Shown: one piece after another, positions 16,443 through 25,870 of the stretch
Layout: each line of letters begins with the position of its first letter
Position numbering within the stretch: position 1 is the stretch's first letter
Source: CAZEMR01 sp964513465
GTDB lineage: Bacteria; Bacteroidota; Ignavibacteria; Kapaibacteriales; UBA2268
Direction: 5' to 3'
DNA length: 42,129 nucleotides
NCBI GenBank assembly: GCA_964513465.1
Contig: CAZEMR010000023.1
Coordinates: 1-42,129 of the forward strand
The notes under the pieces: model-generated
The model's database searches: none
What the model was told of the DNA's origin: nothing
The model's input: only the letters and a program-made list of their open reading frames with translations
Program-made: the position numbers and the translations under genes

Positions 16443-18476
16443 TTATGCTTTGGGCAATGTGAAGATAAATTTGCTTCCATTATTCTCGTGGCTTTCAACA
16501 TCGAATTTCCCGCCCATTTTTTCGATTAATTCCTTGCATAAAATCAGCCCCAGCCCGGTGCCGCGTTCCGATGCGGTGCCATTGGTCGGCGAGATATCCT
16601 CTATATTAAAAAGCACTTCTAGGCGTTTCGGGGGAATGCCCACTCCGTTATCTTCGACCGTAACTTCTATAAAGTCTTCTGATTCCGATGAATTAACATA
16701 AATATTCCCGCCCGGTTTTGTGAATTTGATTGCATTCGAAACCAGATTGCGCAGCACAAGATCGAGCATGTCGGGGTCGGCGACCACGCTGTGCCCGGGG
16801 TCGACCTTGCTATTGATTTCAATATTTTTTTCCGAGGCATTAATTGCATACAGCTCAGCCGCCCGGTTTGCCGAATCGACAACCCTTACCGTGCGCGGCT
16901 TGAGCCGCAGCCTGTCGCGTTGTATAATTGACCATTGCAGCAGATTGTTGAGCAATTTATATAAATGCCGCGAGGATTCGTGGAGCGCAAATAGCACTTC
17001 GCGAATCTGGCTGATCGAGAGCTGACGGAAATTATGCAGCAATTCCTCGCTCAGCCCGATAAATCCTCCGATTGGGTTCTTCAGGTCGTGGCTGATTATC
17101 GAGAAAAATTTATCCTTCGATTCGATCGCCGCTTTCAGATCGCGTTCGGAGCGGATGAGCTTGTCCTCGGCGATTTTCTGGATGGTGATGTCGTCGGCGC
17201 TGATCAGAAAGAAATCGTCCTCATTTATTTCGACATTAGCGCCGCTTAGCTGAAATATTATCGAATCGCCGTCAGTACGCAGGAATTCATGCTCGAAGTC
17301 TTCGATTATCCCATCCTTCTCAATTCGGTTCAGGAAATCATTCATTGATTCCTGATCTCCGAATAGCGCGGTATCGGCAAGCGGCATACCGATGACGGAA
17401 TCGCGGCTGATATTAGCTTTGCGGCAGAATGTGTCGTTTACCTCGCTGATCGTCAGATCGCTTTTTCTGACAAAAATTAAGGAATCATGATTAACATGGA
17501 ATAATCGTTCGAATAGTATTCGGGTTTTATTGATCTGATTCTGATAGCGGATATTCTCTGTCACGTCGGCGATCGAAAGGCAGACCCCGCTCACTTCGCC
17601 GCCGGGCCCTTTTACCGGAGTATAATGAAACTGGAAAGCCAGCTCGTTGTTTTCGCTTGTGTTTAATATTTTGACTACCTGCGGATCTTTGCCTCGCATT
17701 GCTTTGCGGAAATTATTCTCAAAAGCATCACGGTCGGCGCCGCGCATAAAATCGAGTATCGGATTGCCGGCAGCCATTTCCTGACCAAATATTTGCCGCC
17801 CGAGTCCGCTTGCAATTCGGTTGAAAGTAACAATTCGATAATCCGGATCGACTATAATAATTCCATGGGCGGTGCTATCGCTAATGGCAGCCATATGTGC
17901 ATTGGCAGTCCGAAGTTGCTGTTCGGCGGCCTTCATGCGCGAGATGTCGCTGATGGATATTTTAAGGAATGCTGCGCCGGTTTCGGGATCGGTTTCGGGA
18001 TTGCATTGCATAAGTACGTCTATATTTCCGCCAGCGAGCGCGAGCTTCGATTCGCATTCCCGTTTTTCGCCGGTTCTAATCATTTCGGATTTTGATTCCA
18101 GAAATTTTACACGGCATTCAGGAGCGAAAAAATCAATTATGGGATGGCCTGCCAGCCTGATTCCCGGAACTCCGACCATTTCTCCGAACGTGGCATTGGC
18201 CTCGAGTATGCGCCCTTTTTCGTCGATTGTAACATATCCGACGGGCGCGCGGTCATACAGGTCGCGGTATTTCTCGTGCTGGCGGTTCAGCTCGGTTTGC
18301 AGCCGGATCAGTTCTTCGTTCTGCATCTCGAGTTCGATATGATATATCTGAAGGTCTTCGAGCGCTTGTGCCAGTTCCTTTCGCGACATATCCGGAGCGT
18401 CGTACTCGGACTTTTTCAGCGCCTGTTCCGCTCTTTTTTTCAAGTCGTTCAGATAATCTTTATTCTGTGATTCCAT
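16443..18476 (-). CDS. Cytoplasmic multi-PAS sensor histidine kinase
   Basis: 677 residues with no membrane segment or signal peptide. An N-terminal coiled region (IYHIELEMQNEELIRLQ) is followed by three PAS domains (about 68-185, 190-310 and 320-440). Next is a HisKA dimerisation domain with phospho-acceptor H463 in SHDLKNP, then a HATPase with LRNLVSNAIKFTKPGG (N box), VEDNGVGIPP (G1) and GTGLGLILCKELIEKMGG (G2). No receiver domain is fused and no response regulator is adjacent, so its partner is elsewhere. It begins 19 bases after the stop of the DUF4139 gene on the same strand, so both may be co-transcribed. The PAS ligands and signal are unknown. Confidence 0.93.
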   Translation of the reverse strand: MESQNKDYLNDLKKRAEQALKKSEYDAPDMSRKELAQALEDLQIYHIELEMQNEELIRLQTELNRQHEKYRDLYDRAPVGYVTIDEKGRILEANATFGEMVGVPGIRLAGHPIIDFFAPECRVKFLESKSEMIRTGEKRECESKLALAGGNIDVLMQCNPETDPETGAAFLKISISDISRMKAAEQQLRTANAHMAAISDSTAHGIIIVDPDYRIVTFNRIASGLGRQIFGQEMAAGNPILDFMRGADRDAFENNFRKAMRGKDPQVVKILNTSENNELAFQFHYTPVKGPGGEVSGVCLSIADVTENIRYQNQINKTRILFERLFHVNHDSLIFVRKSDLTISEVNDTFCRKANISRDSVIGMPLADTALFGDQESMNDFLNRIEKDGIIEDFEHEFLRTDGDSIIFQLSGANVEINEDDFFLISADDITIQKIAEDKLIRSERDLKAAIESKDKFFSIISHDLKNPIGGFIGLSEELLHNFRQLSISQIREVLFALHESSRHLYKLLNNLLQWSIIQRDRLRLKPRTVRVVDSANRAAELYAINASEKNIEINSKVDPGHSVVADPDMLDLVLRNLVSNAIKFTKPGGNIYVNSSESEDFIEVTVEDNGVGIPPKRLEVLFNIEDISPTNGTASERGTGLGLILCKELIEKMGGKFDVESHENNGSKFIFTLPKA

Positions 18477-18495
18477 TATATATTATCTTTTCGAA

Positions 18496-19839
18496 TTAAT
18501 TTGAATTTCTGATCCTGTATCGTAATGTTTTTTCTTCGTTGGCGCCTACCGGCACTTCGAATATTGCTTCGAATGCTTCCGGCTTTTCGTAATCGTAATT
18601 GGATTCGAGGATTTTCCTGTTGCGGCCGGTCGGCACCACAACCCGGACAGTGATATCGTCGGATTTGCGGTTTCTGATCTTTACGTCGTAGGTATATTCC
18701 TCCACCCGGTCGGCGATGCGGGTGTAATCAGCGGCGATCATATCGATCATTACGTCGAAAGCTTCGCCGATTTCGAAACCAACGATCTCGCTGTGGGGAG
18801 TATGCGGAATATTGGTTTCGCCAACAAGCTGGATAGCTTCGCCGTCGCTTTTAAAGGCGCGCATTACTCCGGCGGGCAGCGGCATGCCAAGATTATTATC
18901 CGCGGAATTCATGAATTCCAGCCTGACCCGCGCATGCTGATCCTCGGACGGGGAACCCGCATGGAAGTAATAATTTTTATTAACCCGGACGCCCTCGGCT
19001 TCGAATAGCGATATCTGTTTGATTTCATTGTTCTTAAGCGTTGCCGGACGATCAAGGTCGTAAAGATGATATTCGAAAAAATCTTTTTGCGAGAATTGTT
19101 TCCGGGAGCTGCGCGCCAGCTCGTTTCCATAACCGATATCGGCATGGAATGCCCCCATCGCGCGGGAAATATCCCCTGCCACCAGCTTCAGACGGGCGTC
19201 GCGGTATTCGGCGCCGGAGTTATTGTCGATGCTGACCCATGCCATAATATCGGCATGGGAGTCGTCTTCGCTGAGTACGAGATTATACTGGGCGTTCCAG
19301 CTCATTCCGCTGGTCTGGTAGGCTATTTCGACGTCCTGGCGGCCCGCCTTTGGGGATTCGACCATCCAGACCAGGGTCGGGCGGGTTACGAAGTCTGCGG
19401 GGAGTTTGTCGACGCTAATGCGGTATTTGCTATAATCCGGCAGCATCACGAGGCCGCCGTTTTCGGTGCGGACTACTATCTGGCCGTTGCTGACAGAGAG
19501 CAGTTCGCCCTCGATTATGGATTCGCCGATTAGCGTTACTTTTCGGTCGATGTATTTTTCGAGAATTTTTGCCATGCCGGCCAGGTCGTAGCGGTAGTTT
19601 TGCTCGAGCACCTCGCCACTGAATTTCATGACGACGCTGGTGGGCTCGATCTGTTGGGCGACGTCGGTGATTTCGACTTCGGATATGCCTTTGGCAATAT
19701 CAATCGCGCGTACCTCGCGAATAACTCCGAGGTCGCTGTTATATATGGTGACGTTCAGCGATTTGGCCGGCTGCGCGGAAGCGGCGCAGGGAAGCGCCAT
19801 CGCGACTGCCAGCGCGAAGAAAATAAAGCGGTACATCAT
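18496..19839 (-). CDS. Exported DUF4139-domain protein
   Basis: 447 residues. I start it at 19839 (MMYRFIFFALAVAMAL..., signal peptide ending AASAQ) because GGAG sits 8 bases upstream on the minus strand; the frame continues 16 codons further to 19887 without a signal-like N-terminus. The mature protein begins with KSLNVTIYNSDLGVIREVR and carries the DUF4139 core: QTSGMSWNAQYNLVLSED, WVSIDNNSGAEYRDARLKLVAGDI and, near the end, a beta-sandwich segment ending EEKTLRYRIRN. Family members are predicted periplasmic or outer-membrane-associated proteins of unknown function. It precedes the histidine kinase by 19 bases, so a sensory link is possible but unproven. Confidence 0.85.
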   Translation of the reverse strand: MMYRFIFFALAVAMALPCAASAQPAKSLNVTIYNSDLGVIREVRAIDIAKGISEVEITDVAQQIEPTSVVMKFSGEVLEQNYRYDLAGMAKILEKYIDRKVTLIGESIIEGELLSVSNGQIVVRTENGGLVMLPDYSKYRISVDKLPADFVTRPTLVWMVESPKAGRQDVEIAYQTSGMSWNAQYNLVLSEDDSHADIMAWVSIDNNSGAEYRDARLKLVAGDISRAMGAFHADIGYGNELARSSRKQFSQKDFFEYHLYDLDRPATLKNNEIKQISLFEAEGVRVNKNYYFHAGSPSEDQHARVRLEFMNSADNNLGMPLPAGVMRAFKSDGEAIQLVGETNIPHTPHSEIVGFEIGEAFDVMIDMIAADYTRIADRVEEYTYDVKIRNRKSDDITVRVVVPTGRNRKILESNYDYEKPEAFEAIFEVPVGANEEKTLRYRIRNSN

Positions 19840-19909
19840 TCTGCGGACTCCAATATATTTACGGCGGCAAAATAAAAAATTTATCAATAAAATAAAATAT
19901 ATATAAATT

Positions 19910-19938
19910 AAAAAGCCGCACGGAAAAGTCCGCGCGGC
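19910..19938 (-). terminator. Rho-independent terminator after the M16 protease gene
   Basis: On the minus strand GCCGCGCGGA (19938-19929) pairs with TCCGTGCGGC (19924-19915) around a 4-base loop, followed by TTTTT (19914-19910). It is GC-rich, with one G-U pair. It also separates the protease from the DUF4139 gene. Confidence 0.88.
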
Positions 19939-19946
19939 CTTTGAGT

Positions 19947-19963
19947 ATCGAAAAGTTTTCGAT
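19947..19963. repeat. 17-bp palindrome at the protease stop codon
   Basis: ATCGAAAAGTTTTCGAT is a perfect inverted repeat around one central base and touches the first base of the TAA of the M16 gene. It may add stability to the mRNA end beside the terminator, or may be chance. Confidence 0.5.
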
Positions 19964-22776
19964 TAGTCTTCAGGATAGAGCACAAAGCGCTTGAATGCGT
20001 TCATGTTCAGATATTTATTTGCAGCATTTTTGAGCATGTCTTTATCGAGAGATTTGATATAATCATCTTTGCGGATGATTTCTGTCGGGTCCTCGTTGTG
20101 CCACAGATAGAACTGCAGGCTGCCTGCCCAATAGCCGTTTTCCTTCAGGTTTACTTCGTGTTCGCGTTTCATAATTTCTTTGATTTTGCCAACGTTGCCA
20201 TCTTCGAATCCGCCATTGCGGGCTTCGTCGAATACTGATTTGACTGTGGCAATCAGGTCGTCGACCTTTTCGGGGCCAGTGCCGAATACGACTGTTTCCT
20301 GGTAGTATCCCTCGGGATATTTTTGAGTATTAGTCATAGCGCCGATTCCATAGACTCCGCCTTTTTCCTCGCGGATTTCCTCGCGCAGACGTATGCGGAG
20401 AAGCTCGTTGAGCGCTTCGAGCTCGAAGCGATTTTGGCGGTTATAAGTAAAGTCGCCGTTGATGGCCAGATATACGCGGCTCTTGGGTTCGATGCCTTTT
20501 TTGACTTCTTTCGTAAAGCTGTCCATCGGTTTCTTTTCGCCCATGTCTTTCCATGTCTCTTTACGGTCGAGCTTCGGAAGGCTGGCGATATATGTTTTGA
20601 CGAAGTCCTTCATTTTGTTCATATCAAAATTGCCGACAAATACGAAGTTGAAGTCGCTGGCGTCAGCAAAGCGATCCTGATAGAATGAGAATGCCTTGTC
20701 GAGATCGATTTTCTTAAGGTCGCTCTTTGTCCAGGGTTTGTCGGTGTAGTGATAGCCCGACATCACGTAGCGGACGGTATCGTAAAATACCGACGAGGGA
20801 TCGCGCTTGCTGCTTTTGATCTGCTCTTCCATGCGTTTGATATAGCCGGAGAAGGCTTCGGAATCTTTGCGCGGATTTGTGAAATACATATGAGTAAGCT
20901 GGAAAAATGTTTCCATATCCGTGGGCGAATAACTGCCGCGGAGGCCTTCGCTGAGCTCGTCGATAAACGGCGATACCGAGACGACCTTGCCGGTGAGCAT
21001 TTTCTGCAGCGTGGTAAGTTTGAATTCGCCGATGCCGCCCATGTTCACAATGCTTGCGGCGGCTTCTGCGGAGTAGTAATCAGCTTTGGGGGCCAGCGAT
21101 GTTCCGCCCGGGCTCCATGCGCGCATGATCACTTCGTCGTTTTGGAAATCGGTCGGCTTCAGAAATACTTTTGCGCCATTGCTGAGCGTAAGCTGGGTGA
21201 CGCCGAGTTCTTTCATTTCTTTTTCGTCAATAATTGTGCCGGGTGTGGGTGTTTTTTCCATCAGCGGCAAGTCGGAGGATTCGTCGATATATGCTTCGAG
21301 CTTCGAATCTTTGATCTTGTCGTATGCGGCGAGAAGCTGAGCCTCGTCGGGCACTTTGATGTCGTCTTTTTCGGGCGCGCTGAAAGCAATCACAAGGCTG
21401 CCGCCGTCGATCATGTTTTTGATTCGGGAATTGACTTCATCGAGAGTAATTTCGGGAATGAATTTTTTATAAAGACCGAGTTCGTATTCGATGCCGGGCA
21501 TGCCTTCATTTTCGAGGAAATTGCGAACAAATTCGCCGGCAAAATTAGTCGATTCGATTTTGTCGCGTTCCGAATAGGTCTGCTCCATTGCGCGGATATG
21601 AGATTCTTTAGCGCGTTCGAGCTCCGAAGGGGTGAATCCATGCTGGTAAGCGCGGAATCCCTCGGTGAGCAATGCTTCATAGCCCTGCATCATATTGCCC
21701 GCATTAAGCGCTGCTACGAGATTGAATGCCTTCAGGTCGCCGATGAAGCCACCGGTGCCGCCGCCTGCGAACAGGAAGGGCGGATCGGCCTTCATGCGAA
21801 GTTCGTTCAGCCGGTCGTTGAGCATGGCGTCGACAAGATTGTTCACCAGATTATCGCGGTAATTGCCATAACTGCCCTGGGGATCTTTTTTGTGCTTATA
21901 AATCACCATAACCATAGGCATAGTAAGCTCTTTTTCGGTTGCAATCGAGACGAGCTTTTCCTTGTGCATCGGAATTCCGTATTCCTTGCGTTCGCGCTCG
22001 TTTTTGGGATTATTCCAGTCGCTGAAATGCTCTTTGATTTTTTTCTCCATTTCGTCCTTGTCGAAATCGCCGACAGCAATCACTGCTGCCAGATTCGGAC
22101 GATACCAATCCTCGTAGAAGCTGACAAAGCGCTCGCGCGGTGCGTTGAGGATAACGCTGGTGTCGCCGATCGGCAGGCGGTCGGCATAGCGAGAGTTAAA
22201 CGCATAGAACGGCAGATGCTTGCGCAAAATACGATCCTGCGCGCCGCGATAAACGCGCCATTCTTCGAAAATTACCTGACGCTCTTTTTCGATTTCCTCG
22301 GCGTCGAAGCTGATATTATGAGCCCAGTCCTCGAGCACCTGCAGTCCGTCGTTGATGAACTTCTCATCCTCGGTGGGCACCTGCAGCAGGTAGAGCGTTC
22401 GGTCCCAGCCGGTGCTGGCGTTCACATCGGCGCCAAAGCGCATGCCGGTGGATTCCAGAAAGCTGATGAGTTCGGTCTTAGGGAAATTCTTTGTGCCATT
22501 GAAGGCCATGTGCTCCAGAAAGTGCGCCAGGCCTGCCTGGTTGTCTTCCTCGAGTAACGAGCCTGCCTTGACCACAAATTGCAGCTCGGCGCGGTTTTCG
22601 GGCTTATGGTTTTCCATAATATAGTAAACCATTCCGTTGGCGAGCTTGCCTATTGTGACATTGGGGTTATAGGGCAGCGGATCGCTGAGGGAATTATATT
22701 TGATCTCGGGCTGCGCAAACGCGGTAGCCGAGAACAAAAATGCAAAAAGTAAAAGCAAAGACGTCATTCGTTTCAT
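19963..22776 (-). CDS. Periplasmic M16-family zinc metallopeptidase
   Basis: 937 residues with signal peptide (MKRMTSLLLLFAFLF..., cleavage near AFAQ). The inverted zinc motif HFLEH is at 85-89 (H85, E88, H89), with the third ligand near E165 in EKERQVIFEE. Four M16 domains occur as two halves; the C-terminal half is inactive and has the GGVYGIGAMT region with the substrate-binding Arg/Tyr type motif. This is the long, single-chain pitrilysin-like form common in Bacteroidota. It likely degrades peptides in the periplasm. The start ATG at 22776 is supported by the signal peptide. It ends at a strong terminator and is monocistronic. Confidence 0.93.
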   Translation of the reverse strand: MKRMTSLLLLFAFLFSATAFAQPEIKYNSLSDPLPYNPNVTIGKLANGMVYYIMENHKPENRAELQFVVKAGSLLEEDNQAGLAHFLEHMAFNGTKNFPKTELISFLESTGMRFGADVNASTGWDRTLYLLQVPTEDEKFINDGLQVLEDWAHNISFDAEEIEKERQVIFEEWRVYRGAQDRILRKHLPFYAFNSRYADRLPIGDTSVILNAPRERFVSFYEDWYRPNLAAVIAVGDFDKDEMEKKIKEHFSDWNNPKNERERKEYGIPMHKEKLVSIATEKELTMPMVMVIYKHKKDPQGSYGNYRDNLVNNLVDAMLNDRLNELRMKADPPFLFAGGGTGGFIGDLKAFNLVAALNAGNMMQGYEALLTEGFRAYQHGFTPSELERAKESHIRAMEQTYSERDKIESTNFAGEFVRNFLENEGMPGIEYELGLYKKFIPEITLDEVNSRIKNMIDGGSLVIAFSAPEKDDIKVPDEAQLLAAYDKIKDSKLEAYIDESSDLPLMEKTPTPGTIIDEKEMKELGVTQLTLSNGAKVFLKPTDFQNDEVIMRAWSPGGTSLAPKADYYSAEAAASIVNMGGIGEFKLTTLQKMLTGKVVSVSPFIDELSEGLRGSYSPTDMETFFQLTHMYFTNPRKDSEAFSGYIKRMEEQIKSSKRDPSSVFYDTVRYVMSGYHYTDKPWTKSDLKKIDLDKAFSFYQDRFADASDFNFVFVGNFDMNKMKDFVKTYIASLPKLDRKETWKDMGEKKPMDSFTKEVKKGIEPKSRVYLAINGDFTYNRQNRFELEALNELLRIRLREEIREEKGGVYGIGAMTNTQKYPEGYYQETVVFGTGPEKVDDLIATVKSVFDEARNGGFEDGNVGKIKEIMKREHEVNLKENGYWAGSLQFYLWHNEDPTEIIRKDDYIKSLDKDMLKNAANKYLNMNAFKRFVLYPED

Positions 22777-22864
22777 AGGATAAATCCTGAAAATAAAATT
22801 ACAAAATTTAGATATAAGGAAAATTACGATAATTCGTATAGATGATAATACGTATTAAAACAAG

Positions 22865-22872
22865 TAAAGATA
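22865..22872 (-). promoter_or_regulatory. Possible -7 element for the M16 protease gene
   Basis: On the minus strand TATCTTTA, one base from TAnnTTTG and within the wider motif TTCGTATCTTTA that also appears at 33010-33021. No clear TTTG lies at the right spacing upstream. Confidence 0.3.
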
Positions 22873-23036
22873 CGAATTATTTTGAAAAAAAGGACAAAGA
22901 AAATACCGGATGATCGCAAAAAAAGATGGGAAATCCGCTCGCTTCGGCCCGCGCAAATAATCCCGGCCAAAAGACGTCTAAGCATAAACGATTTGCAAAA
23001 TGACGGAAAAATCCGGATATTTGTAATCCGACCAAT

Positions 23037-23111
23037 CGGGGCGTAGCACAGCCCGGTCAGCGCGCCTGCTTTGGGAGCAGGAGGTCGCAGGTTCAAATCC
23101 TGCCGCCCCGA
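23037..23111 (+). tRNA. tRNA-Pro (anticodon TGG)
   Basis: A full cloverleaf is visible. The acceptor arms CGGGGCG (23037-23043) and CGCCCCG (23104-23110) pair, with discriminator A at 23111. The D arm is GCAC...GCGC. The anticodon stem CCTGC/GCAGG encloses TTTGGGA, giving anticodon TGG. The T arm is GCAGG-TTCAAAT-CCTGC. The 3' CCA is not encoded. It is followed by its own terminator. Confidence 0.96.
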
Positions 23112-23118
23112 CACCGAT

Positions 23119-23155
23119 AAAGCCCCCGGCTAATCACAGCCGCAGGGCTTTTTTT
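23119..23155 (+). terminator. Rho-independent terminator after tRNA-Pro
   Basis: AGCCC (23121-23125) pairs with GGGCT (23145-23149) and CGGCT (23127-23131) with AGCCG (23138-23142), with small bulges, followed by seven Ts (23149-23155). It lies 8 bases after the tRNA. Confidence 0.85.
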
Positions 23156-23235
23156 ATGGGGATTTCTATGAGCTTGCCATATGTAATAAATTACTATCGT
23201 CGCTGCGAGCGCCAGCGTTTGACCTTCAGCGAACG

Positions 23236-23294
23236 GCAGAGGGCTGAAGCCCTCTGTTGCGGTTCGCATTCGGCTAACCTCCTCGCTATGACGG
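23236..23294 (+). repeat. Composite palindromic repeat, copy 1
   Basis: Begins with the hairpin CAGAGGGCT-GA-AGCCCTCTG (23237-23256), then TTGC and a conserved tail with TCGCATTCGG and TAACCTCCTCGC. The ~59-base block differs at only about six positions from the copy at 25871-25929. Confidence 0.8.
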
Positions 23295-23299
23295 CGTGC

Positions 23300-23335
23300 G
23301 GCGTGGAGGGACTGCTTCGCAAAGCTCGCAGTGAC
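23300..23335 (-). repeat. Dispersed repeat, inverted copy
   Basis: On the minus strand: GTCACTGCGAGC, then GCGAAGCAGTC and CCTCCACGCC, closely matching the units at 23-66 and 67-109. Confidence 0.7.
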
Positions 23336-23368
23336 AAGCGTAAACTGTTGCATTATAATAGGATGTAC

Positions 23369-23410
23369 GTCATTGCGAGAAGCGCAGCGACGAAGCAATC
23401 TCATCCCGCC
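23369..23410 (+). repeat. Dispersed repeat, direct copy
   Basis: GTCATTGCGAGAAGCGCAGC, then GACGAAGCAATCTCATCCCGCC. Same family as the 1-190 array, closest to the unit at 148-181. Confidence 0.75.
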
Positions 23411-23575
23411 AACTTATAATTTCGACATTGAGATAAATCAAATACCCGATAATAAATTATATCCCCAATTCCTGTGTCAGGAATATTAATTTTTAAAATA
23501 TTTTGTTATTTTAAGAAGTCCGGATATGCCTGATTGATTGCATAAATAATCATTTTAAGAAGGGAATCTGTTTCG

Positions 23576-25789
23576 ATGAAATTAATATATATCCTTCTGT
23601 GCTTTTGCGTATTAAGGCCCGCTATGGCTCAGGAACCGACAAATGTCCAGTTTGATATTAACTCTGCTGCTGCGCAAGAAATCTCTCCATTGATTTATGG
23701 CGGTTTTATTGAATTTCTGAGAGACTTTGTCAATGGTCCATTAGGAATGTGGGCGCAGGAAATTCCAAATCGCGGATTCGACGACCGCAATCTTAATGAA
23801 TCCGGGCTTTCAGGCGATTGGAGACCACATTCCGACATTCCGGAAAATTATTATTATTCGCTTATCGAAGGCGGATATAATCCTAATGGCAAATATTATG
23901 TCCGAATCGGTCAGAGCGCCAATCATTTCCGCGGGGTCAGGCAGACAATTTATGTTTCGCCCGGAGTAAAGCACGATTTTTATATATATGCAAAATCGGC
24001 CTCGCCCTCTGATATTCGCATAAGCTTCCGCAATAGTATAAATAATTCGGTGGTATTTTCATATAATATTAAAACAGCGGCAGGCGATTGGCGGAAGTAT
24101 CGGATTGATAATATCCCGGAATTCGGCGCTCAAAAAATCGAATTGATAATTCAGTCGAAGGGCGCAGGGAATATATACTTCGACGAAGCCTCGCTTGTGC
24201 CGCAGGATAACGTATTAGGAATGCGGCGGGAGTATTACGAATTATTCGAATCCTGGAAGCCGAATATTTTGCGCTATCCCGGGGGATGGTTTGCCGATAT
24301 TCCCGATCACCACTGGGAGCTGGGCATTGGAGATATCGACAAGCGCGGCAGCGTTTACGGCGGCTTGCATTTTATTCAGAGAATCGACTTCGGAATCGAC
24401 GAATTTATGGAGTTTTGCAACAGCCTCGATATCGAACCGCATATCGTAGTCAATTTCAATCGCGATCGCGAAGAGGCATCAAACTGGCTGGAATACTGCA
24501 ACGCAAACGCGGATACCCCGTACGGCAAAATCAGGGCGGATAACGGTCATCCGGAGCCATATGCCGTTAAATACTGGGAAATCGGCAACGAGCAATGGGG
24601 CGACGAAACTGAGATGAGCGAGAAGTACCTGCTTTATTATAACGATATGAAGCAAATCGATAGCAGCGCGCAAATCATAATCAACGGCGATCTGTGGAGA
24701 GGCAAAAACAATTTCGATGCAATAATCAGCACAGTGGGAGATAAATGTCAAATATTCGGATGGCACCTGACCGTGCCCGCTCGTCCGCCTGACTCGGTGC
24801 GCTCGGAGAAAATCTATGAATCGGTCATAGGTGCGGGATATTATTCGAAGAGCACATTAAGCAATTATCGCAATTGGCTGGAAGAGCGCAATCTCTCGCC
24901 CCGGATGCAATTTGCAAATACGGAATGGTGGATCGAATACGGCACCGAAGACGACTGGCTGCTGGATACGAATGTCCGCGCTAGCTCGCTTGAAGCGGGC
25001 CTGTCGGTCGCCGCGCATATGATTGCATTCCAGAATAATCCGAAATTTTACCGTATGGCCGAAAAAACAATCGGCCTGGGCTGCATCCGCACGGAAATTG
25101 ACACAGCATCCTGCCGGCGAAGAATATTCGGCACACCGCAATATCAGGCGCTTAGATTATTCAGCAATAATTCGGGCGATACATTAATTCCCACAGCTGT
25201 TTATACCGAAAAATTCAGCGTCGCGCAATATCCCGGATTGTGGGCGTTCGACGATATTCCCTATATCCAGGTCAGCGCCACCAAAAGCAACGACACCATC
25301 CATATCGCAGTGCTGAATGCCGATTTATATAACGACCGCGAGGTGCGGTTCCACTTTGGTCACGAAATCGAATACGGCTTTCCCGCAACCATGCATTATT
25401 TGTATTCGGAGAGCTATCTCGACGCCAATACGTTTGAATCGCCTACCAGAATTGATGTCCGGTCGAAAACAATTAATTTCAGCGAAGCGATGAAATTCCC
25501 CCGGCATTCGGTGTCGATAATATCCTTCCCGATCAAGTACTTAAACGAGAAGCCGCACTACGTCGAAGAGAAATTATATATAAATAATGGCGAATTAATC
25601 TGGATAAATAATAACAAACCAGAAGATGCCGAAATATATAATTACACCGGCGCCAAAATCAATCCGGAAAGAATAGTTATTTCAGAATTCGAAATACGGA
25701 TAGCAATAGAAAATCTCGCCACAGGCCCATATTTCATCCGATGGAAAAGTTCCACCAAAGAAGGAATACTGAAATTCATTAAATATTAA
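23576..25789 (+). CDS. Secreted GH51-like alpha-L-arabinofuranosidase with T9SS tail
   Basis: 737 residues. Signal peptide 1-19 (ends AMAQ). The opening ISPLIYGGFIEFL is typical of GH51. A carbohydrate-binding-like beta-sandwich insert (~80-210) is followed by the (beta/alpha)8 core with ILRYPGGWFAD. Predicted catalytic residues are E339 in WEIGNEQWG (acid/base) and E450 in ANTEWW (nucleophile), matching clan GH-A. The end has a C-terminal beta domain, then ~70 residues with YNYTGAKI, ATGPYFIRW and a final KFIKY that look like a T9SS type-A sorting domain. It probably releases arabinose from plant polysaccharides at the cell surface; other GH51 specificities such as endoglucanase cannot be excluded. 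AGAAGGGA lies about 12 bases before the ATG. No sugar-utilisation genes are adjacent. Confidence 0.88.
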   Translation: MKLIYILLCFCVLRPAMAQEPTNVQFDINSAAAQEISPLIYGGFIEFLRDFVNGPLGMWAQEIPNRGFDDRNLNESGLSGDWRPHSDIPENYYYSLIEGGYNPNGKYYVRIGQSANHFRGVRQTIYVSPGVKHDFYIYAKSASPSDIRISFRNSINNSVVFSYNIKTAAGDWRKYRIDNIPEFGAQKIELIIQSKGAGNIYFDEASLVPQDNVLGMRREYYELFESWKPNILRYPGGWFADIPDHHWELGIGDIDKRGSVYGGLHFIQRIDFGIDEFMEFCNSLDIEPHIVVNFNRDREEASNWLEYCNANADTPYGKIRADNGHPEPYAVKYWEIGNEQWGDETEMSEKYLLYYNDMKQIDSSAQIIINGDLWRGKNNFDAIISTVGDKCQIFGWHLTVPARPPDSVRSEKIYESVIGAGYYSKSTLSNYRNWLEERNLSPRMQFANTEWWIEYGTEDDWLLDTNVRASSLEAGLSVAAHMIAFQNNPKFYRMAEKTIGLGCIRTEIDTASCRRRIFGTPQYQALRLFSNNSGDTLIPTAVYTEKFSVAQYPGLWAFDDIPYIQVSATKSNDTIHIAVLNADLYNDREVRFHFGHEIEYGFPATMHYLYSESYLDANTFESPTRIDVRSKTINFSEAMKFPRHSVSIISFPIKYLNEKPHYVEEKLYINNGELIWINNNKPEDAEIYNYTGAKINPERIVISEFEIRIAIENLATGPYFIRWKSSTKEGILKFIKY

Positions 25790-25822
25790 TTTTATAAAAA
25801 TCAGGATAAAACGGGGGCAAAT

Positions 25823-25852
25823 AGAGACTGCTTCGTCGCGCTCGCAGTGACG
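25823..25852 (-). repeat. Dispersed repeat, inverted partial copy
   Basis: On the minus strand GTCACTGCGAGCGCGACGAA and then GCAGTCTC, matching the core of the 1-190 units. It lies just upstream of the second palindromic block. Confidence 0.7.
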
Positions 25853-25870
25853 CCTCGCACTCGGTGATTC

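Larger units (their letters stand above)
23112..23575. other. Gene-free, repeat-rich gap
   Basis: This 464-base stretch holds the tRNA terminator, a fragmentary repeat start at 23199-23220, the palindromic block at 23236-23294, and the repeat copies at 23300-23335 and 23369-23410. An AT-rich leader of the glycosidase gene follows, including a 7-bp inverted repeat (ATTCCTG-TGT-CAGGAAT at 23468-23484). No coding frame looks real. Confidence 0.7.

Noticed and set aside
20749..22557. 602-codon open frame on the + strand
   Set aside because: Antisense to the M16 protease, with Phe/Ile/His-rich, low-complexity translation; a shadow of codon bias in the real gene.
23112..23575. Integration site next to tRNA-Pro
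   Set aside because: No repeat of the tRNA 3' end and no integrase in the window; the gap holds a terminator and dispersed repeats only.
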